A stretch of 64,000 nucleotides of DNA from the NCBI RefSeq assembly GCF_001544555.2, contig NZ_FCOK02000024.1, positions 47,852-111,851 of the forward strand, written 5' to 3'. Below, piece by piece: positions 42,478 through 51,935 of this stretch (position 1 is its first letter; every line of letters begins with the position of its first letter). Below the pieces are notes generated by a model, which searched no databases, was not told where the DNA came from, and was given only the letters and a program-made list of their open reading frames with translations. This stretch comes from Caballeronia udeis. Its GTDB lineage: Bacteria > Pseudomonadota > Gammaproteobacteria > Burkholderiales > Burkholderiaceae. The position numbers and the translations under genes were made by a program.

Positions 42478-44409
42478 ATGAAGTTCCGTCGTTTCATCCT
42501 CACCTCCGCGCTGACCGTTTCGGCATGGCAGGTTGCACAGGCCACCGAAGACTCGTCGTTGCCGCAGCCGGCGCAGCTTCCGGACTCGGCCACGCTGCCG
42601 AATATTCTTGTCACCGGCGACACGCAGCACCTGCCGCAATCGTTCGACGGGCGATACGCGTCCACACAAGTCTTGACACGCGCGGATCTGGACCGTTTGT
42701 CGCCCAGTGACCCGAGCATCACGCAGGCCCTCGCGACACTGCCCGGCGTCACCGTTTCACAAAACGGCGGACCGGGCTCGCTGGCCTCCGTCAGCATCCG
42801 CGGTTCATCGGGAAACCAGGTCGCCGTGTTCATAGACGGTATCCGCGTGGGTTCGGCGACCACCGGCCAGGCCGCGTGGGCGGACCTGCCGACCGCTGCC
42901 TTTGACCGCGTCGAAGTGATCTCAGGGCCGGCCGCCGCTTCATTTGGCGCGGATGCAGTGGGCGGCGTTATCCAGCTTTTTACCAACCGCGCGTCGAATC
43001 AGCCCAACCAGACCACCATTTCCACGGGTGGCGGTTCCAACAAAACGTTCGACACTCAATTCCGCACGTCTGGCAGCATTCCTTCCACGGGTCCGCTCGC
43101 TGCGCTGGCCGGACTGACCTACTCGCTGGGCCTGCACGACTACAACACCGCGGGAATCGATGCGACCCAGCCATGGGCCTACGGGCATGAGGATGGCCGT
43201 AACCCGTACCATGCCCAGGACGTGGATGCACGCCTTGGCTACGCGCGTGACAACTGGTCGATCTCCACATTCGCGCTCTATCACCGGTCCGACCTGTCCT
43301 ACGACAACGCCGGCGGGGACGACCGTCAGCTCGATCATCAACTGACGACCGGCCTTGCGTTCCACCTGGATATCACGCCGTTTACGCAGTTTGACCAGTC
43401 GGTCGGCTACGCCACGGATCGCCAGTTCCTCTATGCGAACAACCGGGCTATCCCGACCGATGAGATCGACTCCACGCGCCTTGGCTCGTCGACCTCGCTG
43501 ACCCATCAGGAACGCGGACTCACGCTCTTCAGCCTGCCCCTGTCCGGCGAGACCAAGCTCGCCTACGACTTCACCCGCGAGCAAGCCTTCCTGCCGGTCG
43601 ACATTCCGACGGGCGTGCCGACGCGCAACGATTCCGCCGTATCGCTTCATCAGTCAGTCACGCTGGGTGCATTGACGGTGTTTCTTGCGGGCCGCCACGA
43701 GATCATCCAGGGCCAGTCGGTGAATACGGGCAATGTTGCCGTTTCTTATGCCATCAATCCGGTTTATACCGCGCGAATTTCCTACGGCAACGCGTTCCGC
43801 CTGCCCACGTTTAACGACCTGTATTATCCGGGTTACGCGAACCCGAACCTGCTGCCCGAGCGCAGCGACACGGTCGAGGCGGCACTCGATGCCACCACGT
43901 CGTTCGGGACCTTTACGGCTGCTCTTTATGACACCCGGGTGCACGATCTGATTGCTTATCAATCGGTGACTTATCTTCCTGTGAACGTAGGCCGTGCGCA
44001 TATTCAGGGTATCGACCTGTCGTACAAGGGCACGCTCGGCAACTCGACGCCGGTCAGTCTCGCGATCGGCGTCCTGAATCCGCAGGATGTCACCGGCCAG
44101 ACCTGGCTTAACCGTCGTCCGCGCCAGACCGTCAGCCTGAGCATCGACCATACGTGGGACGAGTTCCAGCTGCACGCGCTGAGCACGGGCGTCTCGCTGC
44201 TTTACGGCGGATCGACTTACGATGACCAGGCCAACGCAATTTATCTGCCGTCGTACACTACGGTCGGCCTGCGTGCTGCCTACAGGGTCAATTCGCATCT
44301 CACCGTGTCCGCGAACCTGTCCAATCTCTTTGACCGGCAGTATGTGACCGCATACGGTTACAACACGCTGGGCCGGACGGCGTTCGGTAAAATCGCGTAT
44401 ACGTTCTGA
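42478..44409 (+). CDS. TonB-dependent vitamin B12 receptor, BtuB-like
   Basis: A 643-residue outer-membrane receptor. Signal peptide about 1-22; a TonB-box-like LPNILVTGD near residue 40; a plug domain with GVTVSQNGGPGSLASVSIRG and VAVFIDGIRVGSATTG; and a beta-barrel ending RTAFGKIAYTF with C-terminal Phe. NAFRLPTFNDLYYPGYANPNLLPERS is the conserved barrel motif. The upstream cobalamin riboswitch and the downstream cobF support corrinoid as ligand. The leader between aptamer and ATG is about 380 bases, unusually long. Confidence 0.9.
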   Translation: MKFRRFILTSALTVSAWQVAQATEDSSLPQPAQLPDSATLPNILVTGDTQHLPQSFDGRYASTQVLTRADLDRLSPSDPSITQALATLPGVTVSQNGGPGSLASVSIRGSSGNQVAVFIDGIRVGSATTGQAAWADLPTAAFDRVEVISGPAAASFGADAVGGVIQLFTNRASNQPNQTTISTGGGSNKTFDTQFRTSGSIPSTGPLAALAGLTYSLGLHDYNTAGIDATQPWAYGHEDGRNPYHAQDVDARLGYARDNWSISTFALYHRSDLSYDNAGGDDRQLDHQLTTGLAFHLDITPFTQFDQSVGYATDRQFLYANNRAIPTDEIDSTRLGSSTSLTHQERGLTLFSLPLSGETKLAYDFTREQAFLPVDIPTGVPTRNDSAVSLHQSVTLGALTVFLAGRHEIIQGQSVNTGNVAVSYAINPVYTARISYGNAFRLPTFNDLYYPGYANPNLLPERSDTVEAALDATTSFGTFTAALYDTRVHDLIAYQSVTYLPVNVGRAHIQGIDLSYKGTLGNSTPVSLAIGVLNPQDVTGQTWLNRRPRQTVSLSIDHTWDEFQLHALSTGVSLLYGGSTYDDQANAIYLPSYTTVGLRAAYRVNSHLTVSANLSNLFDRQYVTAYGYNTLGRTAFGKIAYTF

Positions 44410-44440
44410 CTACTTATCATCATATGATCGAGACATCTTC

Positions 44441-45214
44441 ATGAAGCGAATCCTGATCATTGGAATTGGCGCCGGAAACCCCGACTACGTGACCATACAG
44501 GCGGTCAACGCGCTCAACGAAGTCGATGTTTTCTTCGTGATGGACAAGGGTGTCGCCAAGGAAAAGCTGATCGCGTTGCGCAAGGACATTTGCCGGCGTT
44601 TCATCAAGGGCAGCGACTATCGCTTTGCCGAGGCAACCAGTCCCGAGCGAGTACGAGACGTCGTCAATTATCGGGCGAGCGTGGAGGATCTTAACGATGA
44701 CAAGCAGGCCGTGTTCGAGCGGCTTATCTCCGAAGAGATGTCCGACGGCGAATGCGGGGCGTTCCTGACATGGGGCGACCCGGCGCTGTACGACAGCACC
44801 ATCCGGATCATTGACGCGATCATCAAGAAGGGCGGTCACGATCTGGTGTATGAAGTGATCCCGGGGATAAGCAGTATTCAGGCTCTGGCGGCTCAGCACA
44901 AGATACCGTTGACCCGCATTGGAGAATCGATCGAGATCACGACGGGGAGGCGGATAGCCGAAGGGTTCCCGGACAACGTCGACAGCGTGGTGGTGATGCT
45001 GGATGCCGAAGGCGCCTACAAACGTTTCGTTGATCAGGATATCGACATCTACTGGGGTGCTTATATCGGCACGCCGGACGAGATCCTGGTGTCCGGAAAA
45101 CTCAAGGATGTCGCCGGCGAGATCGACCGGCTTCGTACGGAAGCGCGCAAGGCGAATGGCTGGATCATGGATAGTTATCTGATGCGAAGGAACAGGTCCC
45201 GCGGGGATAACTAG
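44441..45214 (+). CDS. cobF: Precorrin-6A synthase (deacetylating) CobF
   Basis: A 257-residue tetrapyrrole methylase of the aerobic B12 pathway; it methylates C1 of the corrin ring with loss of acetate. ILIIGIGAGNPDYVTIQAVN, FLTWGDPALYDSTIR and EVIPGISSIQALAAQHKIPL are the SAM and substrate regions, and GFPDNVDSVVVMLD is CobF-specific. It lies 31 bp after the receptor gene, so both are likely under the riboswitch. No other cob genes are nearby, so the pathway must be completed elsewhere. Confidence 0.92.
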   Translation: MKRILIIGIGAGNPDYVTIQAVNALNEVDVFFVMDKGVAKEKLIALRKDICRRFIKGSDYRFAEATSPERVRDVVNYRASVEDLNDDKQAVFERLISEEMSDGECGAFLTWGDPALYDSTIRIIDAIIKKGGHDLVYEVIPGISSIQALAAQHKIPLTRIGESIEITTGRRIAEGFPDNVDSVVVMLDAEGAYKRFVDQDIDIYWGAYIGTPDEILVSGKLKDVAGEIDRLRTEARKANGWIMDSYLMRRNRSRGDN

Positions 45215-45573
45215 TCGCCTCCGGTGGGTGGGGCAGTATTGACCGCCGTTTGAATACGCGGCATGCGACGGAGATCGGGGTGACTGACGAGGCATGGCGT
45301 CGATGCGACAGCCGCAAGCGACAGTGTCATACGGCGTAGCCACCGGTCGGTATCATCGGGAAAGCACGTTGCCAGCGGTATTCGGATCCCGGATAGTCAG
45401 CGCGAGGTTTGCGCGATGGTCTTCAGCCACACGTCCGACGAGGAAATGCTATGGGTTCGACATCGAGCGGAGAACTAAGTAGCTTTAAGAAGTAGCAGCA
45501 AACGTAGCGATTCGAAGCCGCGTGACCGGCTTCCCGCGAGACAAGCCTGCCGAGATCAGCAGGGGCGCCACGC
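45215..45573. other. 359-bp stretch after cobF without a gene
   Basis: The short frames here (such as 45294-45482) have no recognisable protein features and no supporting start site. I see no repeat, RNA gene or strong terminator. Confidence 0.4.
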
Positions 45574-45801
45574 TCACGTAATGAACACAATCCGGTTTTC
45601 CGTCCCCGAGTCGCATTCCACGAAATAGGAGGCACGGCCGGCCCTTATGTCGAGCAGGACACGTTCAACACCTTCAACACCCGGGATTTCGTGCAAATGG
45701 GTTTTGACAATAACGTCCGAACCCGGCTTGGCTAACGCCTCGCGCCGGATTTCCATGAGATACCTGATGGCCTCTCGCTGGTTCATAAAATACAGATTCA
45801 T
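45574..45801 (-). CDS. Small hypothetical protein
   Basis: A 75-residue frame beginning MNLYFMNQREAIRYLMEIRR. It has a mixed, protein-like composition with a predicted N-terminal helix and C-terminal strand-like segments (ASYFVECDSGTENRIVFIT). AAGGA lies ten bases before the ATG at 45801; a TTG at 45807 is an alternative start. I do not recognise the family. It stands alone, 218 bp from the SDR gene. Confidence 0.5.
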   Translation of the reverse strand: MNLYFMNQREAIRYLMEIRREALAKPGSDVIVKTHLHEIPGVEGVERVLLDIRAGRASYFVECDSGTENRIVFIT

Positions 45802-46019
45802 CAGCAACGTGTCCTTGCCGCAGTTAAAGCGGCGTTAATAGACGCTGCTTCCTGTCCCGCCCGCAAGCATTGCGAGGCACCGGAAACACAAGTAGATCCT
45901 GGCACCGCTGTTAGCGGGCGGAGACTTCTCCCGACATGACGTCGATCCATACCCCGATGGCTATGGACAAGCGCCCGGACTCGCGGTCCGGCTATGCAGT
46001 CAAGCTCCGCGATCCAGAT

Positions 46020-46775
46020 TTACCGCGCCGTCCATCCTCCGTCAATGACAAGATTTGCACCAGACATGAAGGTGGAGTCGTCGCTCGCCAGAAAAGCGGC
46101 CGCACCAGCAACCTCGTCAGGCGAGCCAATTCTCCCCAGCACGGTCGAGGCTTCGAATGAGCGTCGCAGGCCGGCGGGATCGGGGCTGCTGGAAAACACG
46201 TCCTCCAGCAATTGTGTCGTGACGGGTCCGGGACAAAGGCAATTCACCCTGATACCGCTGCGGCCGTGATCAATCGCCATCGCCTTCGTCAACATGACCA
46301 CTCCGCCTTTTGACGCACAGTAGGCGGCCACATTCGCCTCACCAACCAGCCCCAGTTCGGATGCGATGTTAATGATGACGCCTTGGCCGCGCATTTGCAT
46401 CGATGGGATGATAGCCTTCGAGCACAAGAAAACCCCTTTCAGGTTAACCGCCATAAGCCGGTCCCATTCATCAACAGTCGTGTCGAGAACGGTTTTCGCA
46501 AATTCGACGCCCGCGTTATTGACCAGGATATCCACATTCCCGAATCGGGCTTCAGCCAGGCGAACCATTTGACTAACATCGGACTCCAGCGATACATCCA
46601 CTCGAACGTAGCACGCTTCGCCGCCTGAGGTGCAAAGAGCGTCGGCTTCTGCCGTCGCGTCCGTTATATCGGCAAGCACAACCTTGGCTCCCTCGGCCAC
46701 GAATCTTGTCGCTATTGCATGTCCGATACCTCGCTGAGCACCAGTAATCAGGGCAACCCGGTCTTTCAGTCTCAT
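46020..46775 (-). CDS. Short-chain dehydrogenase/reductase
   Basis: A 251-residue classical SDR. The cofactor motif is TGAQRGIGHA (about 10-19), then LVNNAGVEF, and the active site has SELGLVGEANVAAYCASKGG with the Ser, Tyr and Lys in the usual spacing. ADI after the second strand suggests NAD preference. The ATG at 46775 gives the standard N-terminus MRLKDRVALITG and follows AAGAGA. The substrate is unknown. It is not clearly part of an operon. Confidence 0.9.
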   Translation of the reverse strand: MRLKDRVALITGAQRGIGHAIATRFVAEGAKVVLADITDATAEADALCTSGGEACYVRVDVSLESDVSQMVRLAEARFGNVDILVNNAGVEFAKTVLDTTVDEWDRLMAVNLKGVFLCSKAIIPSMQMRGQGVIINIASELGLVGEANVAAYCASKGGVVMLTKAMAIDHGRSGIRVNCLCPGPVTTQLLEDVFSSSPDPAGLRRSFEASTVLGRIGSPDEVAGAAAFLASDDSTFMSGANLVIDGGWTAR

Positions 46776-46836
46776 GTTGTTCGTTCTCTTGCGCAAATAG
46801 GGTGAGTAGCATGCTACCCGCTTAATATCCCCCTGA

Positions 46837-47025
46837 TTCTTCCTCGACCAGGAGCGGCTGGCGAATGCGCCTGCGTCACGCAGCGTGGAGCGAAGACCCC
46901 TGCTGTGCGTGAAGCCCATTCCGGGCGCCACGTGGCGCCGTCATATCGGCTGGTACGAGTTCGGGCGGCAGCCTCGCGCGACTGCCATCGTCAAGCAGCA
47001 GCTACTGACGGTGCTGGCCAAATGA
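46837..47025 (+). pseudogene. C-terminal remnant of a regulator-like gene
   Basis: An open frame without a start runs from just after a TGA (46834-46836) to a TGA at 47025. It encodes QERLANAPASRSVERRPLLC, then VKPIPGATWRRHIGWYEFGR and TAIVKQQLLTVLAK. The last 35 residues read like the end of a LysR effector domain. The front is missing. The surrounding 46776-47191 interval holds nothing else that I can support. Assignment to LysR is tentative; the fragment character is clearer. Confidence 0.4.
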
Positions 47026-47191
47026 GCGCGGCTCGGTGCGGGTAACGAAATCGAATCAAACAGAAGCCAAGGACAGGGCAGAGCGCACAGCGCTCCAGGC
47101 CCGATGTCCACTCATTCATTCAGAGGCTGCCATGACCGGGTCCGAGCTCGCCATCAACGAAGCGACTCAATAAGCCACTGCGGCAGGTTCG

Positions 47192-47869
47192 TCAGCCGGC
47201 GCGTTCAGTGGCATCGTCTCGCCCAACGGACGTGCGCCACTGAACGCTCAACAGGTGCTCGCGCATGGACCGTGCAGCCAATTCGCCATCGCGGGCTTTC
47301 ATGGCGCTGACAATATTCTCGTGCTGTTGGGCGAAATAGCGCCGGGTCTCCTGGGCCGCGGTTCTTTCACGCACATCCGGCTTGACCCGCATGCCATTGA
47401 TGGCTTCCATCAAGGCGATGAGAGCGGGGTTGCGCGTAGCCTGTCCGATCAGCAAATGAAATCGATGATCCCATTGCTGCCACTCTTCATCGTTTTTTGC
47501 GGCGGCGTTCTTCCGCGCGCATTTCTCAAGTTCCAGCAAGTCGTCCCCACTTGCTTTCGCCGCCGCAAGTCCTGCGAGCGCCGGCTCGAAAAGCAGCCGC
47601 ATTTCCGCTATATCCGCCGGACTGGCTCCCGCGCGAAGCCCGCGTAGCGTCGACGCAAACTTCAGTGGCCGCGCGCCCAGATAGGTGCCGCGGCCGACAC
47701 CTCGCCACACACGCCCCGAAGCCTCCAGCGAGGCAAGCGCTGCGCGAAGTTCTCGCCGGGTGACCTCCAGGTCTTCGGCGAGACGTCTTTCGGGCGGCAG
47801 CACGTCGCCGTCCTTGAGCTGGTGGTCGACGATGTATTCCTGCAGCCTGTCCAGCAGTGGTTTTTCCAT
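47192..47869 (-). CDS. FadR-type GntR/FCD regulator of the ggt operon
   Basis: A 225-residue GntR-family protein. The winged helix covers about 1-65 (PPERRLAEDLEVTRRELRAA), and the FCD domain covers 75-210. FCD metal-ligand positions are visible in WDHRFHLLIGQATRNP, QQHENIVSAM and SMREHL. The ATG at 47869 was preferred to the GTG at 47929, because the latter would place a 22-bp operator inside the coding region and adds a non-conserved leader. It is divergent from the ggt operon and has matching dyads next to both promoters, so autoregulation and repression of ggt are likely. Confidence 0.87.
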   Translation of the reverse strand: MEKPLLDRLQEYIVDHQLKDGDVLPPERRLAEDLEVTRRELRAALASLEASGRVWRGVGRGTYLGARPLKFASTLRGLRAGASPADIAEMRLLFEPALAGLAAAKASGDDLLELEKCARKNAAAKNDEEWQQWDHRFHLLIGQATRNPALIALMEAINGMRVKPDVRERTAAQETRRYFAQQHENIVSAMKARDGELAARSMREHLLSVQWRTSVGRDDATERAG

Positions 47870-47879
47870 TTTCTCTTTC

Positions 47880-47901
47880 TGTACCAATAAGGATTGGTTC
47901 A
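47880..47901. promoter_or_regulatory. Operator 1 of the FadR-type regulator
   Basis: TGTACCAAT-AAGG-ATTGGTTCA, an inverted repeat with one mismatched arm position, 10 bp before the regulator start. It matches operator 2 in 20 of 22 positions. Confidence 0.75.
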
Positions 47902-48030
47902 AAAGTAACAGAAATTGATCTGTTTTCACACAACCACGGATATTTTTTATCTACTAGAATGGCCTGAAATCAGGGTTATAACCAACTGAAGGCTGGTATC
48001 GTCAGATATAGCATTGTATTTTGTTTCTTA

Positions 48031-48052
48031 TGAACCAATAAGAATTGGTTCA
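48031..48052. promoter_or_regulatory. Operator 2 in front of ggt
   Basis: TGAACCAAT (48031-48039), AAGA, ATTGGTTCA (48044-48052): a perfect 9-bp dyad, 36 bp before the ggt start and therefore likely to overlap the promoter or transcript start. It is near-identical to operator 1, and the two centres are about 151 bp apart. Confidence 0.8.
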
Positions 48053-48088
48053 TTTAGCGATTGCTTGTCGCCCCAAAAGGAGTTGGGT

Positions 48089-49873
48089 ATGTCGTTCACA
48101 AGCCGCCCGGAACTGATTGGCACGTTCGGCATGGTGTCCTCCACGCACTGGCTGGCCAGTGCGTCGGCAATGGCCGTTCTCGAGCGAGGGGGCAATGCAT
48201 TCGACGCCGCAGCGGCGGCAGGTTTTGTTTTGCAGATCGTTGAACCGCATCTGAATGGACCGGGCGGTGAACTGCCGGTCGTGTTCTACAGTGCGCGCGA
48301 AAAACGGGTTCGCGTGCTGTGCGGGCAGGGCGTGACGCCCGCGGCAATGACCATACCGCGCATGCGCGAGCTAGGTCTGGAGGTCGTTCCAGGGACGGGG
48401 TTGTTGCCAGCCGTCGTGCCTGGCGCTTTTGGCGCCTGGATGCTTATGCTGCGCGACTACGGCCAGTTGCCACTTGCAGACGTGATGAGCTACGCGATCG
48501 GCTATGCGGAAAACGGCTATCCGGTTCTCCCGCGAATGACCTCGTCAATCCTTGCAATCAAGGATTTCTTCCAGACTGAATGGACCACGTCGGCTGAGCA
48601 ATGGCTGCGCAATGGCGACGCACCCATGCCGAACCAGCTCTTCGCCAATCCGGCGATTGCAAACACGTACAAGCGCATCCTGGAAGAGGCGAACACCGGG
48701 CGTGACCGTGCCGAGCAATGCGAACTGGCCAGCAAGGTTTTTTATCGTGGATTCGTGGCTGAAGCGATTGACCGCTACTTCCGGTCGACCGCGGTTCTCG
48801 ACACCTCCGGCCAGCGCAACCACGGCCTGCTCAACGCGGACGATCTTGCTCGCTGGGAGCCGTCCTACGAAGATCCGGTCTCATACGACTATGAGGGCTT
48901 CCGGGTTCACAAGACCGGCCCATGGGGCCAGGGACCCATGTTTCTGCAGCAGCTCGCGCTCCTCAAGGGTTTCGATCTCACCGCGATGGATCCAATGGGA
49001 CCGGATTTCGTCCATACCATAATTGAATGCTCGAAGCTCGCGTTCGCCGACCGCGAGGTGTTTTACGGCGATCCCCGGTTCGCACAAGTGCCCATGGACG
49101 TGCTGCTGAGTGACACCTACAACGACGAGCGGCGCCGGCTGATCGACCCGGCACGCGCGTCGTTCGAGTTCCGTCCCGGCAGGTTGGGCGATAGCGAGCA
49201 GCGTGCAGCGCTGATCATGGCGCTCGCGGGAAAACAGCAATCGGGCGGGTTCGGCCAGGGCGAACCGACGTTCGCACCCCTGCCCGAACTGCGCGGCGAT
49301 ACGGTTCATCTCGACGTGGTCGATCGCTGGGGCAACATGGTCTCGGCAACCCCGTCGGGTGGATGGCTGCAGGCTTCGCCCGCCGTGCCCGGTCTCGGCT
49401 TTAACGTGACCACGCGAGCGCAGATGTTCTGGATGGAGGAAGGTTTGCCGTCGTCGCTGGGTCCGGGGCGCCGTCCCCGCACCACGCTTTCGCCCACGCT
49501 GGTCACGCGGGAAGACAAACCCTATGCGGCGTTCGGCACACCGGGCGGCGACCAGCAGGACCAGTGGTCAATCCAGTTGTTTCTCCGGCATGTGCACGCC
49601 GGCATGAACTTCCAGGCCGCGGCCGATGCACCCTCGTTCCAGACCGCTCATTTCCCCGGCTCGTTCTACCCGCGCTCGATGCAACTGGGCAAGATGTCCG
49701 CGGAGTCGCGCTTTCCCGAGAGCACGCTAGCCGGGTTACGCGCGCGCGGACATGACCTGACTGTCGCCGAGCCCTGGTCGTTGGGCCGCGTCTGCGCGGT
49801 CGGGGTCCGGGGAGGGCTGATGCGCGGCGCGGCGACGCCTCGCCAGATGCAGGCATACGCTATCGGGCGATAA
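48089..49873 (+). CDS. Gamma-glutamyltransferase family protein
   Basis: A 594-residue Ntn-hydrolase of the Ggt family. The N-terminal GNAFDAAAAAGFVLQIVEPHLNGPGG is the donor-side motif, and the autocatalytic Thr is probably Thr405 in RGDTVHLDVVDRWGNMVS. The C-terminal GPGRRPRTTLSPTLV and FGTPGGDQQDQWSIQLFLRH regions close the active site. No signal peptide is visible, unlike periplasmic Ggt, so a cytoplasmic hydrolase for an imported gamma-glutamyl or amide compound is likely. AAGGAG precedes the ATG at 48089. It is the first gene of a four-gene operon with two MFS carriers and a GAF protein. Confidence 0.88.
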   Translation: MSFTSRPELIGTFGMVSSTHWLASASAMAVLERGGNAFDAAAAAGFVLQIVEPHLNGPGGELPVVFYSAREKRVRVLCGQGVTPAAMTIPRMRELGLEVVPGTGLLPAVVPGAFGAWMLMLRDYGQLPLADVMSYAIGYAENGYPVLPRMTSSILAIKDFFQTEWTTSAEQWLRNGDAPMPNQLFANPAIANTYKRILEEANTGRDRAEQCELASKVFYRGFVAEAIDRYFRSTAVLDTSGQRNHGLLNADDLARWEPSYEDPVSYDYEGFRVHKTGPWGQGPMFLQQLALLKGFDLTAMDPMGPDFVHTIIECSKLAFADREVFYGDPRFAQVPMDVLLSDTYNDERRRLIDPARASFEFRPGRLGDSEQRAALIMALAGKQQSGGFGQGEPTFAPLPELRGDTVHLDVVDRWGNMVSATPSGGWLQASPAVPGLGFNVTTRAQMFWMEEGLPSSLGPGRRPRTTLSPTLVTREDKPYAAFGTPGGDQQDQWSIQLFLRHVHAGMNFQAAADAPSFQTAHFPGSFYPRSMQLGKMSAESRFPESTLAGLRARGHDLTVAEPWSLGRVCAVGVRGGLMRGAATPRQMQAYAIGR

Positions 49874-49921
49874 GCTTCGCATCCGCAAAACCCTATCCAA
49901 TTCCCTCAGGGAGAACATGCC

Positions 49922-51331
49922 GTGTCTGCTGTCGCCGATCGTCTCGAAAGACTGCCTCTGTCGGGTTTCCACCGGAAACTACTGCTCATCGGCGGGCTGG
50001 GCTATCTGTTCGATGGGCTCGATTCATCGTCGCTGGCATTTCTGCTGCCGGTCGTCAGCAAGCTCTGGAACCTGACGAGTGCTGAAACTGGCCTGGTCGC
50101 TAGCAGTACCTATATTGGATACTTCTTCGGGGCATTTTTATCGGGAGTGCTTGCTGATCTGATCGGTCGTCGCCGCATCATGATGACGGCGCTTGCGATC
50201 TACTGCGTTGCATCGCTCGCGAGCGCCGCCGCCAACGACTGGCACACGTTTTTTGCATTACGAATAGTTGCTGGCTTTGGCTCCGGCGCGGAGACGGTGG
50301 TGATAGCACCATTCCTCGCCGAGTTTGTGCCTCGACGTTACCGGGGCATTTTTTGCGGCGCGTTGGTCGGTTTCATGTCGTTCGGTTATCTGGGTTCGTC
50401 CATAGTCGGCTTCACGGTGGTGAGAAACTTTGCCGATGGCTGGAGATACATGGCGGTGGTGACTGCATTGCCCGTTGTCATGCTCCTGTGGTGGCGAAGG
50501 ACTTTGCCCGAGTCGCCGCGCTGGCTGGAGAGTCAGGGCCGCGCTGCCGAGGCGAACCGTATAGTGAGTGCCATTGAGTCGTGGTTTAGTGACAAGGGCA
50601 TCCCCCTGGCGCCCGTTGCGTCGCTCGGCCAGGTTGCCGTATCCGCGCCCACAAAAAACAGCGCGTTGCAGAACGTGCTCACGCTATGGTCGCCGCGCCT
50701 CGCACGTACTACCGCAGTGAGCTGGTTGATGTGGTTCTCGGTTGCGTTCGCGTACTACTCGTTCTTCTCATGGATCCCAAGTCTGCTCCTCAAGGAGGGA
50801 CTCACCATGACGAAAAGCTTCGGTTATTCAATCGCCATTTATGGGGCGCAGATTCCGGGGTATTTTTCCGCCGCATGGCTCAATGAACGGATCGGCCGGA
50901 AGGCCGTGGTGGCGTCCTACATGCTGCTGGGCGGAGTCGCGGCAATCACGCTTGCGTTCTCTCACAGCGGCTTGCAGATCATGAGCGCGGGCATCTTCCT
51001 GTCGTTCTTCATGAACGGCGCGTTCGCCGGTGTCTATGCGTACACCCCTGAAGTCTTTCCGACAGCGGTTCGCACAACCGGCACCGGATCGTCTTCGTCG
51101 TTTGGCCGCATTGGCTCGGTGAGTGCGCCCATTCTGGTGGGACTTGTCTATCCCACGCTTGGCTTTCTGGGCGTGTTCGCCATGACCACGACGGTTTTGT
51201 TGATTGGTGCCTGCGTAGTGGGCTTTCTCGGCATCGAGACCCGCAACCGGTCACTGGAGGACATCGAGGAGGGTGGTCTGGAGCAGCAGGATGTGCGACG
51301 CCCGCTCGGTTCCACCGAAATGAACGGCTGA
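49922..51331 (+). CDS. MFS transporter (sugar/aromatic acid type)
   Basis: A 469-residue twelve-helix carrier. GGLGYLFDGLDSSSLAFLLP, FLSGVLADLIGRRRIMM and AYTPEVFPTAVRTTGTGSSSSFGR are typical of the aromatic acid/sialate-like branch. The start is a GTG at 49922 with GGGAGAA nine bases upstream; the nearby ATG is out of frame. It follows ggt by 48 bp and probably imports its substrate. Confidence 0.88.
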   Translation: MSAVADRLERLPLSGFHRKLLLIGGLGYLFDGLDSSSLAFLLPVVSKLWNLTSAETGLVASSTYIGYFFGAFLSGVLADLIGRRRIMMTALAIYCVASLASAAANDWHTFFALRIVAGFGSGAETVVIAPFLAEFVPRRYRGIFCGALVGFMSFGYLGSSIVGFTVVRNFADGWRYMAVVTALPVVMLLWWRRTLPESPRWLESQGRAAEANRIVSAIESWFSDKGIPLAPVASLGQVAVSAPTKNSALQNVLTLWSPRLARTTAVSWLMWFSVAFAYYSFFSWIPSLLLKEGLTMTKSFGYSIAIYGAQIPGYFSAAWLNERIGRKAVVASYMLLGGVAAITLAFSHSGLQIMSAGIFLSFFMNGAFAGVYAYTPEVFPTAVRTTGTGSSSSFGRIGSVSAPILVGLVYPTLGFLGVFAMTTTVLLIGACVVGFLGIETRNRSLEDIEEGGLEQQDVRRPLGSTEMNG

Positions 51332-51370
51332 ACATAGTCCCCACCTTTACATCACCCCCACATCAAGTCC

Positions 51371-51934
51371 ATGCACATCAATGAGATCGCGCTCGCGGCG
51401 CCAGCGGCGTCCACTACCCGAGCGCCTGAGAACGCGGACCTTGACCGCCTGGCAATTGCCTTGCGGTTGAAGGATCAGCCCATGGAGATTTTTCGTGCAG
51501 TTCATGCCGTGGCGGAACGCACAATTGGCCTCAGGCTGTTCACGATCATGTCCTACGATGCGCAGCGCCTTGAGGTGCAGCGAGTTTATACAAACATGCC
51601 GGACGTCTATCCAACTGGAGGGCGCAAGCAAAAACAGGGTACTGCGTGGGCCAGCCAGGTATTGCTGGGCCTCAAGCCTTTTCGCGCAGCAACGCCGCAA
51701 GGCATCCAGGATGCATTCGACGATCACGCGGTGATGATTGGCTTGGGCCTGGGATCGATATTGAATATTCCGATCGCCTACGACGGCGTATGCGTGGGCA
51801 CGATGAACCTGACGCACAGGGAAGGGTGGTATACGGCGAGGCATGAGGAAATCGGCTTGCTAATTGGCTCCTTCCTTACCGCTGCGCTCGTCAAGTGCCA
51901 TACGATGTCAGCCCGCGACTTCACCGGCCGCTGA
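51371..51934 (+). CDS. GAF domain protein
   Basis: A 187-residue protein consisting mainly of one GAF domain (about 35-170). ERTIGLRLFTIMSYDAQRLE, VLLGLKPFRAATPQGIQDAF and GLGSILNIPIAYDGVCVGTM are GAF landmarks. No output domain is present, so it may bind a small ligand, or be an enzyme of the type where GAF proteins sit in catabolic operons. It lies 39 bp after one MFS gene and one base before the next. Its job is unknown. Confidence 0.82.
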   Translation: MHINEIALAAPAASTTRAPENADLDRLAIALRLKDQPMEIFRAVHAVAERTIGLRLFTIMSYDAQRLEVQRVYTNMPDVYPTGGRKQKQGTAWASQVLLGLKPFRAATPQGIQDAFDDHAVMIGLGLGSILNIPIAYDGVCVGTMNLTHREGWYTARHEEIGLLIGSFLTAALVKCHTMSARDFTGR

Positions 51935-51935
51935 C

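Noticed and set aside
47974..47983. GGTTATAACC palindrome between the FadR-type gene and ggt
   Set aside because: A single 10-bp palindrome without a second copy; the 22-bp pair nearby is much stronger, so I did not list it as an operator.
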